NCBI GenBank assembly: GCA_963678675.1
Contig: OY783198.1
Span: forward strand, 19,082,684-19,146,683
Origin: Xiphydria camelus
Taxonomy: Eukaryota > Arthropoda > Insecta > Hymenoptera > Xiphydriidae
Direction: 5' to 3'
Length of the DNA stretch: 64,000 nucleotides
The position numbers were made by a program, and so were the translations under genes. This document shows, piece after piece, positions 24,870-35,313 of the stretch (position 1 is its first letter; each line of letters opens with the position of its first letter). The notes under the pieces were generated by a model. The model saw only the letters and a list, made by a program, of their open reading frames with translations, did no database searches and was not told where the DNA came from.

Positions 24870-25413
24870 GGGAATATCCCTAGTAGCAGAATATATCTGT
24901 CAGACATCTACAAGATGTCTATATGCCTAGAAAATGATATCTATATTTGGTATAAGTGTGGTCGAAATTTAGATATAAACAGTGCGTAGATGTCTGACAG
25001 ATATCCTAAGTTGACAAGAATCGATATTCTGTGGTAAATATAATAATTTCATAAAGTATAAAATTAATAATATTAAAAAAAGGGATTACAGAGCACTAGA
25101 GGGACTTCTCGTTTTATAATAAAAAGTCTAGCTGCTAATTCGTTTTAAAGTTTTTTATTAAAGAATAAGAAGACTAATATAGAGCTTTATAATTAAGTTT
25201 GTTTAATAGTATTAACTCTTAATTTTAAACAATCATTATATTTACCACAGAATATCGATTCTTGTCAATTTAGGATATCTGTCAGACATCTACGCGCTGT
25301 CTATATCTAGATTTCGACCACATTTATACCAAATATAGATATCATTTTCTGGACATATAGACATCTTGTAGATGTCTGACAGATACCCTCTGCTATATAC
25401 TAGGGATATCCCT
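24870..25413. mobile_element. foldback with four copies of a 17-mer
   Basis: Arms of roughly 170 bases (about 24870-25046 and 25236-25413) face each other around an AT-rich centre. Each arm contains ATCTGTCAGACATCTAC twice, in opposite orientations (near 24892, 24994, 25276 and 25370). The outer ends carry the GGGATATCCCTAGTA motif. No ORF. The repeated 17-mers resemble protein-binding sub-terminal repeats of DNA transposons, which is inference. Confidence 0.75.
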
Positions 25414-25638
25414 CTTTTACCCTGTATAAGAATATGTATATAAAACATTCTCATAGTGCCACCGTTTCTAAATTTTATTATAACAAATATCAAGTACAGG
25501 CGTGAGAATAAAAAAAGGTCGTCCTCTAGACAAGTCGAAGGTTTATCTTCTTTATTTACAAAGTGAAGGAGACTTCAGTTCGAGGAGCCGAGCGCGACGA
25601 TTTGGCGAGACAAATTGCAGTCGAACGATTGTACGCAC

Positions 25639-25780
25639 AGGGTGATACATTTTGTACCCTGCTGTAAATAGGTTTCACGGATGCCTTCCGTCAGGCACAG
25701 CTGCTCGGTCGGTAACGATGCGTCTAATGGATGGCAACCATCCGTTCGGTAGATACGAAGTGCAACACCCTGTATATCGC
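25639..25780. mobile_element. degenerate element with ACAGGGTG ends
   Basis: ACAGGGTGATA at the left and the inverse ACACCCTGTATA at the right, about 140 bases apart. ACACCCTGTATA-type ends are common in insect DNA-transposon remnants. Short and eroded. Confidence 0.4.
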
Positions 25781-25800
25781 GGAAACGCGAATCAAGCTTA

Positions 25801-25976
25801 CCGTATGTCCCGCTCTGTATTGGTCAGTTTGAAATTTACCTTCGGGTAGGCATGGTCGGTACTTGTGTCATTTAATACCGGTAGAAGTTGAGTCGGTAGT
25901 TAGAGTTGGTGTCAATTCGGGAGATCTCTAAGTGTCTAATCTCGAAATCGTGAATTTGTGAATAATGGCGAGTAAT
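25801..25976. mobile_element. truncated copy of the 45054 MITE
   Basis: Begins with CCGTATGTCC next to TA and stays collinear with 45054-45230 through GGTCAGTTTGAAATTTACC, TAGAAGTTGAGTCGG and GTGAATTTGTGAATAATGG. The right terminal repeat is absent here. It shows that the 45 kb element is a repeated family. Confidence 0.7.
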
Positions 25977-26529
25977 TTCCCTTTATTAACGTCACTATAA
26001 AGGTAGAATATTATTCCGTTGAAATTTCGAACGATTAAATTCGAGAAACTCGTCCCAATTCGAGCGTTCGATATATATCGATTCCGTTCGATATACGGCT
26101 GCGCAGTTTTCAGCGTGGGAGTCGCAAGTGCTTATGGGTAGTAAACAACTTCACCTTCGAGAGAACTTTACAAGATTTCGCTGCGCGTTTATTTCGCGTA
26201 ATTTTATTACAAATCTCGTGCGCGAGTCCAAGTTACGTAGAGTATTTAACGCCGACCAAATTACTATATTTTCAATCGGTGGCATGTGATAATTGTGAGG
26301 AACTCCGATGGATATGTGTATGTTTTGTCGACATCCTCGGAACGGAATTTGGCCTGGAGAAAAGTAAGATTTCCCTTTACGTTTATTTCTCGTTTAATAC
26401 CTAATGGTTTTTATTCCGGCTCTCATGTGTGCGGCGTGTTCATGATCTTTTATACTTGTATTGGGGAATAAACTTGAAGGAACAAGTGCGATTTACAGAA
26501 ACAGTCCAGGTTGGGGTACTTGGGGAAAG

Positions 26530-26653
26530 TGTGAGTGCAAGTGAGAACACACGGTGACGGCATAAGAGCCTCTCTGTTGCATATCATTATCTGGACAAGT
26601 TCGCGACAGGGAGGCTCTTATGTCGTCACCATGTGTTCTTACTCGCACTCACA
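26530..26653. mobile_element. hairpin element, about 43-bp arms
   Basis: GTGAGTGCAAGTGAGAACAC...GCATAAGAGCCTC pairs with GAGGCTCTTATG...CTCGCACTCAC with few mismatches around a 38-base loop. It lies immediately next to another foldback. Confidence 0.7.
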
Positions 26654-26662
26654 TGTTCCCGG

Positions 26663-26825
26663 CCAGCAAACACAATTTTACATGTAACGTACATGTAAGT
26701 TACAATTTTCTACTCATTACTGTAACTATAATATAACAGCGTTGTGTTACATTGCAGTTATATTAATGAGTAAGAAATTATATATTAACTTGCATATACG
26801 TTACATGTAACATTGTGTTTACTGG
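26663..26825. mobile_element. foldback MITE with CCAG ends
   Basis: Starts CCAGCAAACACAATTTTACA and ends with the inverse (TGTAACATTGTGTTTACTGG). ACATGTAACGT and its inverse lie within the arms. It is noncoding. Confidence 0.7.
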
Positions 26826-28111
26826 ATGAGGTATACCATCCTGGTACTGACAGGGTATGTATGTATGTATAAACCGACGCGTATTCAATTTTAAACACGC
26901 CCTATTAGTATTATGCTCGCGACGATTTGAGAAGCAAAACGCTATCGTTTACCACATTATCTTCACTCCTATTAAGACTACACCAATTAAACATTTAAAT
27001 CGTGGTCCCGCGAATATCGTGAATCCAAAATAACAGAATTGGTAGAAAATATTCATTAGAGGTTTTCGTAAAAAAATTCGATGTTAGATTTTTACAATTT
27101 ATTTACACATACTACACGATATACAGTACGATATGAAAATCCACGACCACCGTAGGGGCGCGCGATAATTGCACAAAAGTCACCATAGCTAGATCGCCAC
27201 GTCGCCAAGAGAACTAGTGGACAGGACCGTTCATAATTATCACTAAACGGAGATTGCACATTAAGTATAGTAATGTTAGTTGTTTGCACGGATAACGGTT
27301 AAAAGATATAAACAACAAGGTTTAATAACAAACAAGGCGCATTCGTTTTGTACAACAACAACAAAGAACTTAAAGGTGATAGTCGACTGGACCCGATCGA
27401 TCAATGAGAATACTCAACTAAAAGTATATGAATCGAGGAGTTCGTCCGTGAATAAATTTTCGAGCGAAGGAAAAATCTGAAAAGACTCGCTCAATCTCTC
27501 TCTCTCTCTCTCTCTCTCTCTATTTTTTCTCTGTATCTCATTCGCCACTTTTTCTAAGTACGCTCACGCACATCCCTCCTCTCACACTCTCTCTCTAGCT
27601 CCTACGATATATATTTGGACATTTGTACTTGACAATATTACAATCGCGTATGACAAAATATCCGAAACTATTTTTCTCTTAGCTCGAATGGAGCCGGGCC
27701 TACACAGTCTTCGCTAGAATATATATTGGTCGAGTTTCTTTCCTATAGGTTCTTATTTCTGTACTGCATTTGCCGTCCTTCGCGATATCGGCAATCGGTA
27801 GACCTTCGTTTATAGTAATTACGGGTGGTTCGATTTATCCGGTTTCTTGGATAATCGTTACCCAAGTGCCATCGATCGATCTCCTTTGAAAGATCCGGGT
27901 TTCTCAAAAATTCGACGAGTACGTTTAGACGCTGACGATATTTCTTCGCGGGTTCCGCGGCAAATTAGTTCCTTTTCTTTTCGGTTCTTTTTCTTCAGCA
28001 GAGGGCTGTGTCGTTCTCTTGATAATAGATAGGTGTGTATAGAAAAATAATTTGGATGCATTAAAACACGTTGATAAATAGGTCAGGCAAGGGCTGGATT
28101 AGGCGGGCCGG
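26826..28111. other. no gene seen; (CT)n at 27495-27521
   Basis: Downstream flank of the BTB-zinc-finger gene. Its 3' UTR must lie here, but no canonical poly(A) signal stood out. Contains a 27-base CT microsatellite. Confidence 0.45.
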
Positions 28112-30244
28112 TTAGACGATATCCTGTCCGTTCTCCACTTGGCAGCCGTAGCTATCTGTGTTCTTAAAGAGCGACGAGTCGTCTGTCTGCTCTCCCTCTT
28201 CCTCCTCCTCTTCCTCTTCCTCCTCCTGCACTCTCTGCTCTTTCATCTTCGGATCCCGCACCTGCTTGGGAAATCCCGTACTTGCCTGCTCATTTTTGAC
28301 TGTCGAATTTACTGGCTGTGATTTGTTTAAGAGAGAACTGAACTCGCCAAATTTCATGAACTCCTCCATGGCTGACTGTTCCAAGGTTATCTGCAATTAT
28401 GCCATTTAAACCTTCGAGATTCATGATGGTCATTAGCAAGCCTCGTGATACCGATAAGCTCAGGGCATCTGAACCGTTTGCATGATCACCTTTCGCGGTC
28501 TACCGCGCTTTCCTTTGGTGGTCACGGCTGATACGGAATGTACGCCACCGCTGGTCAGATTCGTCAGGGCTCGCCTCTTGGGCCACTGCAGGTGCGAGTC
28601 CAAGTGTTGCTTCAGTTTGTCCTGTCTGGCGAACATGCGGGGGCAGAGGGTGCAGGCGAAGGGTCTTTCGCCGGTGTGCACTCTTCTGTGTCTCGCGAGA
28701 TGGGAGGCTCGAGTGAACGCTAGAGTGCAGAGGTCGCAGGAGAAGGGTTTGTACTGCGCTTTGTCCGATTTCATGTACGATCTGCTGCCTTCCTTCGTCT
28801 CGCCTTCTCCCGTAGTGGTTCCACGTTTCGCGTTCTCCATTTTTTTCTTCGGTCCAGAGGCATTCGGCTCGTCGATGGCGAAACTGTCGGCGGTTTTGGT
28901 ACCGCACGTAGGTGAGTCCTGTAGGAAGAGACAGATACATTCGTAGAGCTGTTCTCCTTTATTTCTGAATTGATCGGCAATGGTTGTAGGATGAACTTTT
29001 GAATAAAATTCTCTTTCAAATGTTTCTAACTCAAAGGAGATCATAACTTTTCTATCTACGAGATTGAATCTAACATCTCTTTGCAGCATAGATTTTATAC
29101 GTGATTATGCGATAAAATATTACCGTGCTTTCGCGTTCATGCTCGTAAATATCCTCGTTCAATTGCACAGTCGGTTCGGTGGGGTCTGACGAGTTGCTAT
29201 TGAACATCGATTCTTCCTTCACCTTGCTCATTTGAACAGCCTCTTCGACGAACTCCTCGTGACTCATTTCTCTCATGGACACGCGATCTTTCGTCTTCGA
29301 AGATTCGGTCACGTCATGACTTTTCATGGGTCGACCTACAGAGACTCGTTTTTGACCTTTGAATCTCGTCTCTCGCTTGAACATCGGTGGTGGTATATGC
29401 CTCTGTGAATGGGATAAAATAATTCTTCAATTAAACTCCCCCTTAATCGGTAATATTCACGAGTAGTGATACGACAAAAGGAAAAATCACTTTCTTACAA
29501 TTTGCTCATTCGGTGGAGGCAGTGGCGAATCGAAACTATCGTCGTGGTCGATAACCATGGGGTCGTCCTCCACCTCGATCTCCTCCATCTTCACCTGATC
29601 CTGCACCGAATCTATCAGAGATTGTTTGGGGAGGAAAGGGTCGCTCGTGGATTCCTTTATATACTCGGTAGTTTGAACCCTCGTCTCTATGTGACGTCTT
29701 TGCATCCTAGTCTCGACTCTCGCGTGCGAATGGACGCTGTCGATCCTGTGATCGGGGGAGAGGCCGCGTATTTCCAAATCCGTTGCCGTCCTGATCAAGG
29801 AGGTCAGGTGTTCCTCGGCAACGTCTATCGAGCCGCGATACATGAAGTCCAGGAGACATTCCATTTCCTCTACACTCACTCCTGTACAAATTGAAATTAA
29901 TTTTGAAATATCAAGCTAGGTCACTGAATTAATATTACGCGAATTTCTTAGATCGATAAATAAAAAATTTATAATATTTCGACCGAATGTGAATAAAAAA
30001 ACGGAATGGAGAGTTGTTACTCGCCTTTGAGGATGAGTATTGGCTGTTCCCCATAGTGCTCCTTGAACACTCTCTCGAAATAAGGGCTGCAAGCTGCCAG
30101 GACCAGCCTGTGAGCTCTCAGCATGCCACCCTGGCATGCCAGGGTGGTGTCCGTAAGAGATCCACTCTTGTATAGACCCTCGAAGAGACCGGACAAATTA
30201 GCTAGGTGGTTGTTCCAGGTCAGATTGAACGTCTTTTCGGCCAT
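28112..30244 (-). CDS. BTB/POZ domain C2H2 zinc-finger protein
   Basis: Five coding exons (transcription order): 30244-30025, 29881-29499, 29402-29124, 28918-28490 and 28390-28112, joining in frame for 529 aa. Exons 1-2 give an insect-type BTB/POZ domain (residues about 1-120: [46 protein letters not shown]). Such domains dimerise. The middle is acidic and PEST-like. Exon 4 carries two C2H2 fingers (residues 355-375 and 383-403, linker TGERPF) and an AT-hook-like GKRGRPRK, implying nuclear DNA binding. Exon 5 adds a tail with a long glutamate run. Intron 1 uses a GC donor (AAAG, then GCGAGT), needed to keep the BTB motif [13 protein letters not shown]. Reading through the exon 4 donor would instead end at 28460 (446 aa). 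The 5' UTR continues to an acceptor at 30267. The family is large (abrupt, tramtrack, broad and relatives), and I cannot assign the orthologue. Confidence 0.85.
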
Positions 30245-30306
30245 TCTGCTTTCTTCTTCAAAAGCTCTGAAAGGATGAAACGATGATCCTATATATATAT
30301 ATATAT

Positions 30307-30515
30307 GGTGTATAACTTTGCTTCCGAAATTTTACCGAAATTCGAGGCTTTATTATAAAAAAACTGGTTATACATTTATGATTCAAAGTATTGTCCATCG
30401 CTGGCCACTACTTCCTCCCATCTTTCGGGCAGCGTACGAATCCCGCGTTGAAAAAACTGGTTATCTTTGAAACGATCCACGAATCGAAAACAGCGGAAGC
30501 AAAGTTGTACGCTTA
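30307..30515 (-). pseudogene. mariner-type transposase remnant with terminal repeats
   Basis: Minus-strand sequence encodes a clear mariner transposase C-terminal piece (GIRTLPERWEEVVASDGQYF, then a stop) next to an internal deletion. Inverted ends GTATAACTTTGCTTCCG (30310-30326) and CGGAAGCAAAGTTGTAC (30494-30510) bound it. Only the last few dozen codons survive, so it is a dead, internally deleted element. It sits just upstream of the BTB-zinc-finger start, presumably in its 5' intron. Confidence 0.8.
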
Positions 30516-33500
30516 ATACTTATGTCGCGCTATTGATATATTTGATTATCTTATTTGATCTATAAAAATTTTGCGTAGGGAAAAATTTCATATAATCATT
30601 CTTGTGTTACTGATAGTGTATTGACGAAAAAAATTAGGACCGCCACTCGAGCGTCACTTCCAGTTTGAAGAACCGAATTTTTCGTCTCGCGGTCAACCTT
30701 ATCAAAAATATCGAACGCTACCGCAACAACGCCCGATCGCGTCCATCCATCCATCGCGACGTCAAAATATCGCGCACGTCCGACGGATCGTGGTGTGCAG
30801 GGGCCATAACGCGTTCGCGTATAGATATAGCTGCCGCGTCGCGATAAATGCGAGTGTCTGTTTGTAAACTCAGAGAGGGCGGGCGGGGACGGCGCATGTT
30901 TGGCGGCAAAGGGACGAGGGGATGACGGGGATCGGAGAACCGGGGACCACACGGTCATGCGCAGAGGGAGGTTTCGAGCGCGATCCATAATTTGTCGCTG
31001 GCCCCCATGCAACGTCCGAAGCCTCTCCGATCCGAGGGCTTCCAACGACGCTCTCGGTTCCCTCTTCCTTCCACCGTTCTCTCCCTCCGTTTCGCATCTC
31101 CCGCGCGCGAAAGCTCGACTCTTTTCAGCCCTTTCTCTTTCTCTCCGCCGCGCATCGCGCCCCTCTCGCAGGTGCATCTCGCGCCGCACTGCCTCGACGG
31201 AGAGGAAGAGAGAGCTTTCGCAGAATGCTCGTACAACGACAACGAGCCTACTACCGAAGTGGTGTGGCGCCGATAGTGGTGTGTGACCAATTGTTGAAAT
31301 TCCAACCGAAATCAATAACCGTAGGGAGGGAACGTAACGGTCCTCCTTACATAATCTTCGCGAAGTGGAATGCGTTCGCGCGCTCGTAGAAACGACGAGC
31401 TCTTCTTCTCGTATACCGCTTCGGTCGGTTTGCTTCTCAAAATGAAAGTAATAATGAGGAATGCTTTTCGTCGAATAGCCAGAAGCGGGGTTCGGTAAAT
31501 ATAGCGACGGTAATTCGTGGGACTGCAGCCTCAGGTTAGGTCATGCGGGCGTGGACGTCTCTGTTTACCATTCCTCGTCTACAATGTGGAAAGTTTATCA
31601 TTCCTCGTCTACAATGTGGAAAATCGTTTTTACGAACACCCATTCACCGGTATATTTCCAACGATCTCTCTCTGTAATTCTATACTTTCTGTACGGCTAA
31701 AACGCGCGGAAGATCGCGCCGCGCGATCACTGATCGCGCTGATAATCCGTCTACTGAAGAATCCGCGACAATTGCCGATCGCTAATCGACGCACCGGTCC
31801 AGAACGGACTGCGAGTAACGCGCGAATCTAGGCGGCGAACGATTCGCGTGCCGTGCCCATATCGCGTCGTACCAAAAGTCACTCACAATTGGTCGATCTC
31901 GCTCGCGTTTCGCGTTATCCCACTCCAACTCCATGCTTCGATATAGCGCGCGGTATCGTCGAACGACTCGATTTCATTTGGCCCGGTAATCGCCACTGTC
32001 ATCCGCGCGGATAACTGCGTGCGGTAGCGCCGCGCCGTATTTCTAATTATAAGATCGCGAGCACGCGCGCTCACGCTGACTAACAATCCGAGAATCTAAG
32101 AATCTACGAGGAAATCGACCGACCATAGCGCAACACCGCCCGCGCCTCGCCCCTTGCCCTCGGCTTCTGCGCGGCTATCTATTAATACCCCCTTGCCACA
32201 CGGCGGCCGGCCACGAATATAGAGACGATCAGGTCCGCTTCGCCTACCTTCGTTCTCGTGGAAAAATCGACAACTTCCTCTTCTTCTTCTTCTTCTTCTT
32301 ACTCCACCTCCTTTCTTCCTTATCGTTCTCGCCGTCCCTCGATCCCTCGGATCTTCGACAGGGCGTCGCGACGCGGAAGGTCCGAACGGCGACTGTAACG
32401 GAGAGACGCGGCCGCACTCGATCTCGCACCAGGGAACGTGGACGTGGACGAGGATTCGGACGCTCGCGAGGAAAGCAAAAGCGCGAGGGGCACACGTAGT
32501 GGCTCCCTCGCCGAGTCGCGACTGATATCAGTGGGGGACTGGGGTCTGGGGGCAACGAAGGGAGAGGCAACGGAGCAACGAGCGAGCCCCACGGGGGGGC
32601 GCACCCCCACACTGAGCTGAGCCGAGCCGAGTCCCGCGAACCCCGAGCTGTACGGGCCTCCGACGCCGTTGTACGCGAGTGCGGGTGTGTTGTATTATAC
32701 AGGGGACGAGAAACGCGCCACCACCGAAGGCTCACGCACTCTCTGCGCCCTCCGTCGGCGGACAGTCCGCCCCCCTGCCTCTCCCTCCGAACGCCTGCTC
32801 ACCGCTGAACGAGGGGCTGATTTCACATTTCGTATCGAAATGTCTGTACGGGGGCCACGACCCGTTATCTCGGTGTTGCGAAGGAAAGTGCGGTGTGCGT
32901 ACGCGCGCATACTTCGCCGGGGAAATTAGGAAAGTCCGTGACGCCTGTTTTCGCGCCGGTCGCGGGGACGATTTTCGGGGCACGGTTCGGGTAATCCGGT
33001 ACCTGTAAGATTTCCGGAAATGCTTTCCGCCGTAGACTTCGCTCTTCATTCGTTCGTTGGAAGGAATTGGTTGTTTAGGTTTTTATCTGTATATATATAC
33101 GCATGTTATATTTGCTTTACACGAGATTGCAGACCACATGACATTGGTCATGACCCAGCGTCGGATGTATTTCGACATTATCTACTCGTATTTTTTTTGA
33201 GTATCTAAAAAGACTCGTCGAGTTTCGAAGGAGATCGAAGGAAAAGGGTCGCGTAGGATTTGCAATCGTTTCGTGAAGCATTTTCGCTTTTGGAAAAATA
33301 CTTTATAACGAAGAGAGAGTTGTTGCGAAACACTGTCGATGGTTCGACTTCCTAAACGCACCAAATCGTAAGACGCCTCCGGACATGGAAATTCCGGAGA
33401 AATATTCGAGTCCCGACATTAGTGTCGATACCGCGCGTCGCATTTTGTTGATTTTCCAGCTACCGCGTGTCACCTTTTGCTAAACTCGTTTTATAATATC

Positions 33501-35313
33501 CTCGTGCGCGCTCATCTTTCGGCGATACGACTCGTTAGGAAAGTTCGCTGAAGAATACGAGCGCTTACCGAGTTGCCAAAAGTTTTTAGAACTTCGGCTG
33601 CGGAGTTGGAACGATAAAACATTCACACTTCTTGGAGCGATGATCGCTCGCGAAACGAGTCGACTACTCGTACGTCCGGTCCTCCGTGACCGCACGACCG
33701 ATTCGGGGGCAGTGGGCGAATATCGATTCGTTATTTTTAGGGGTAGGCCGGCTACAGCCCCCGCTTGGCGCTTCCGTTACGAGCATGCCTTAAAAATGCT
33801 CAGGGTATCGTCTTCGGTGTGACACGAGAGATAATTCATTTTTTCATATAATGATTGTATCGCGGGTATAACGTACAAATAATCGATAAGTATAGGGATA
33901 GGGAGGAGTGAGAGAGGGAGGTAGGGGGCGAGGAAGGGTGGAAGGGAGGGAGGGACAAAGGGCGGACCTGGAAAATGGCTTGTAGTTTACAGTTATTTAC
34001 TCGCGAGATTCTTTATTTGATAAATAATGGGAATACATTATTTTACACGTTTACACATGCACGACTTACATGAGATTTTTTCACGAGTATACATAATCGA
34101 GCGACTATTTAGACCGGGGAAATGAATAATAAGGTCATTCGTGTATAAACATTAATTCTAATATAACAGAGCGATCAGTTTTCGACGATTTTTTTCAGCA
34201 CGGGATTAGTCGAAATGTTTCTTTGATGTCAAGGCACTATGTATAGAGGCTGAAAGGTCAATGACCCATGGTTGGCTATAGTTATCGGGATTCGTTATGG
34301 GCTATTATTCGGTCCTACCTTTCGGATTGTTTTGACTAGATATATTGAATCATGAGAGATCAGATAACGCGTTTGAAATAGTAATTCGACATGTAGACTT
34401 GTCTGGTGTATACGATTATAAATTTATTAGTTATTCAAAAAATCTCTTCCGTGACGTATATTTTTTTTCGAGCACATCAAACATAGTAGCGCGTAAATCA
34501 TTGGTTTCGTTAATTAACCGCAGTTGATACGTTTGGCTTCACATTATAATTTATCGTGCATTGGCGGAAAGTTCGTAGCTCGGTGGGAAAACATGTAGGT
34601 ATCTGGCGGAAAGAAATAAGCGCGAACCTGTTCCGCGGCGAGGGTAGATTTCATCGATTGAAACGGTCTTACGTCGCGTTGATAAAATGCCTTCCGTCGT
34701 CGATAAAATAGGACGTAACAATTACCAACAATGGCTACACTGACAACATTTTCGATTAATAAAAAAAGCACCGGCAGTAGTAATGGCCTATTTAATACCA
34801 TTGTTATACCTGCTTCCCAGCTCACAATCAGAAAAAGATGGAGCTGACACACTACCTCGGGTAAATCTCTTAGGTAGATACATTTTTTATTTAGTAGAGA
34901 TATTCAAATTTTGGCACAATCTTCTTGTAAATTAGAAGACATGACCAACGAGAGGAGGGGAATCTAACCACATGTCTATAGATAAAACTACTTACGACTG
35001 AACACCCTTTTTATTAAACTACTGAAACTGCCACGTACGCGTGTGGCTCACCGTCATTTTCGTCCCAACCGTAGTTTGTACGATTTCAGAACTAGTCATG
35101 CGAATAATTATCGTCTATTTAAAATCTACGGAACACCTATTGTCCGTTCTATTCACTTCTACGTGTGAAGCAAATATTAGGTGTACAACTTTGCTTTCGC
35201 CGTTTTTGTACACCTATTACAATAAGATTTTCCATGTACTCGTATTTACAGTCCACACATTTAAATTATTATACCTATATAACGTTGATAAACGTCAATC
35301 AGATTCCTACTCA
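30516..35313. other. no coding gene; GC-rich promoter-like zone
   Basis: From about 30.6 to 33.0 kb the sequence is CpG-rich, with overlapping Arg/Ser/Pro ORFs on both strands that look like composition artefacts. A (TTC)n run lies at 32276-32300 and a purine-rich G-run tract at about 33900-33965. From 34 to 35.3 kb it is AT-rich with no recognisable ORF; a hydrophobic ORF at 34544-34852 has no family signature. Confidence 0.45.
32248..32650 (-). other. candidate 5' UTR exon of the BTB-zinc-finger gene
   Basis: A good minus-strand donor (GAAG, then GTAGGCG) ends at 32248. The upstream sequence is CpG-rich, as for a promoter-proximal first exon. It would splice to the acceptor at 30267 before the BTB start codon. 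The right-hand limit is a guess. Confidence 0.35.

Noticed and set aside
28919..29089. Extension of the zinc-finger ORF to 209 codons
   Set aside because: The extra N-terminal part is intron: a clean acceptor (CTTCCTACAG) at 28919 joins in phase with the previous exon.
34544..34852. Hydrophobic 102-codon reverse ORF
   Set aside because: Apparent membrane segment but no start context, family match or transcript signals; upstream and downstream are AT-rich noncoding.
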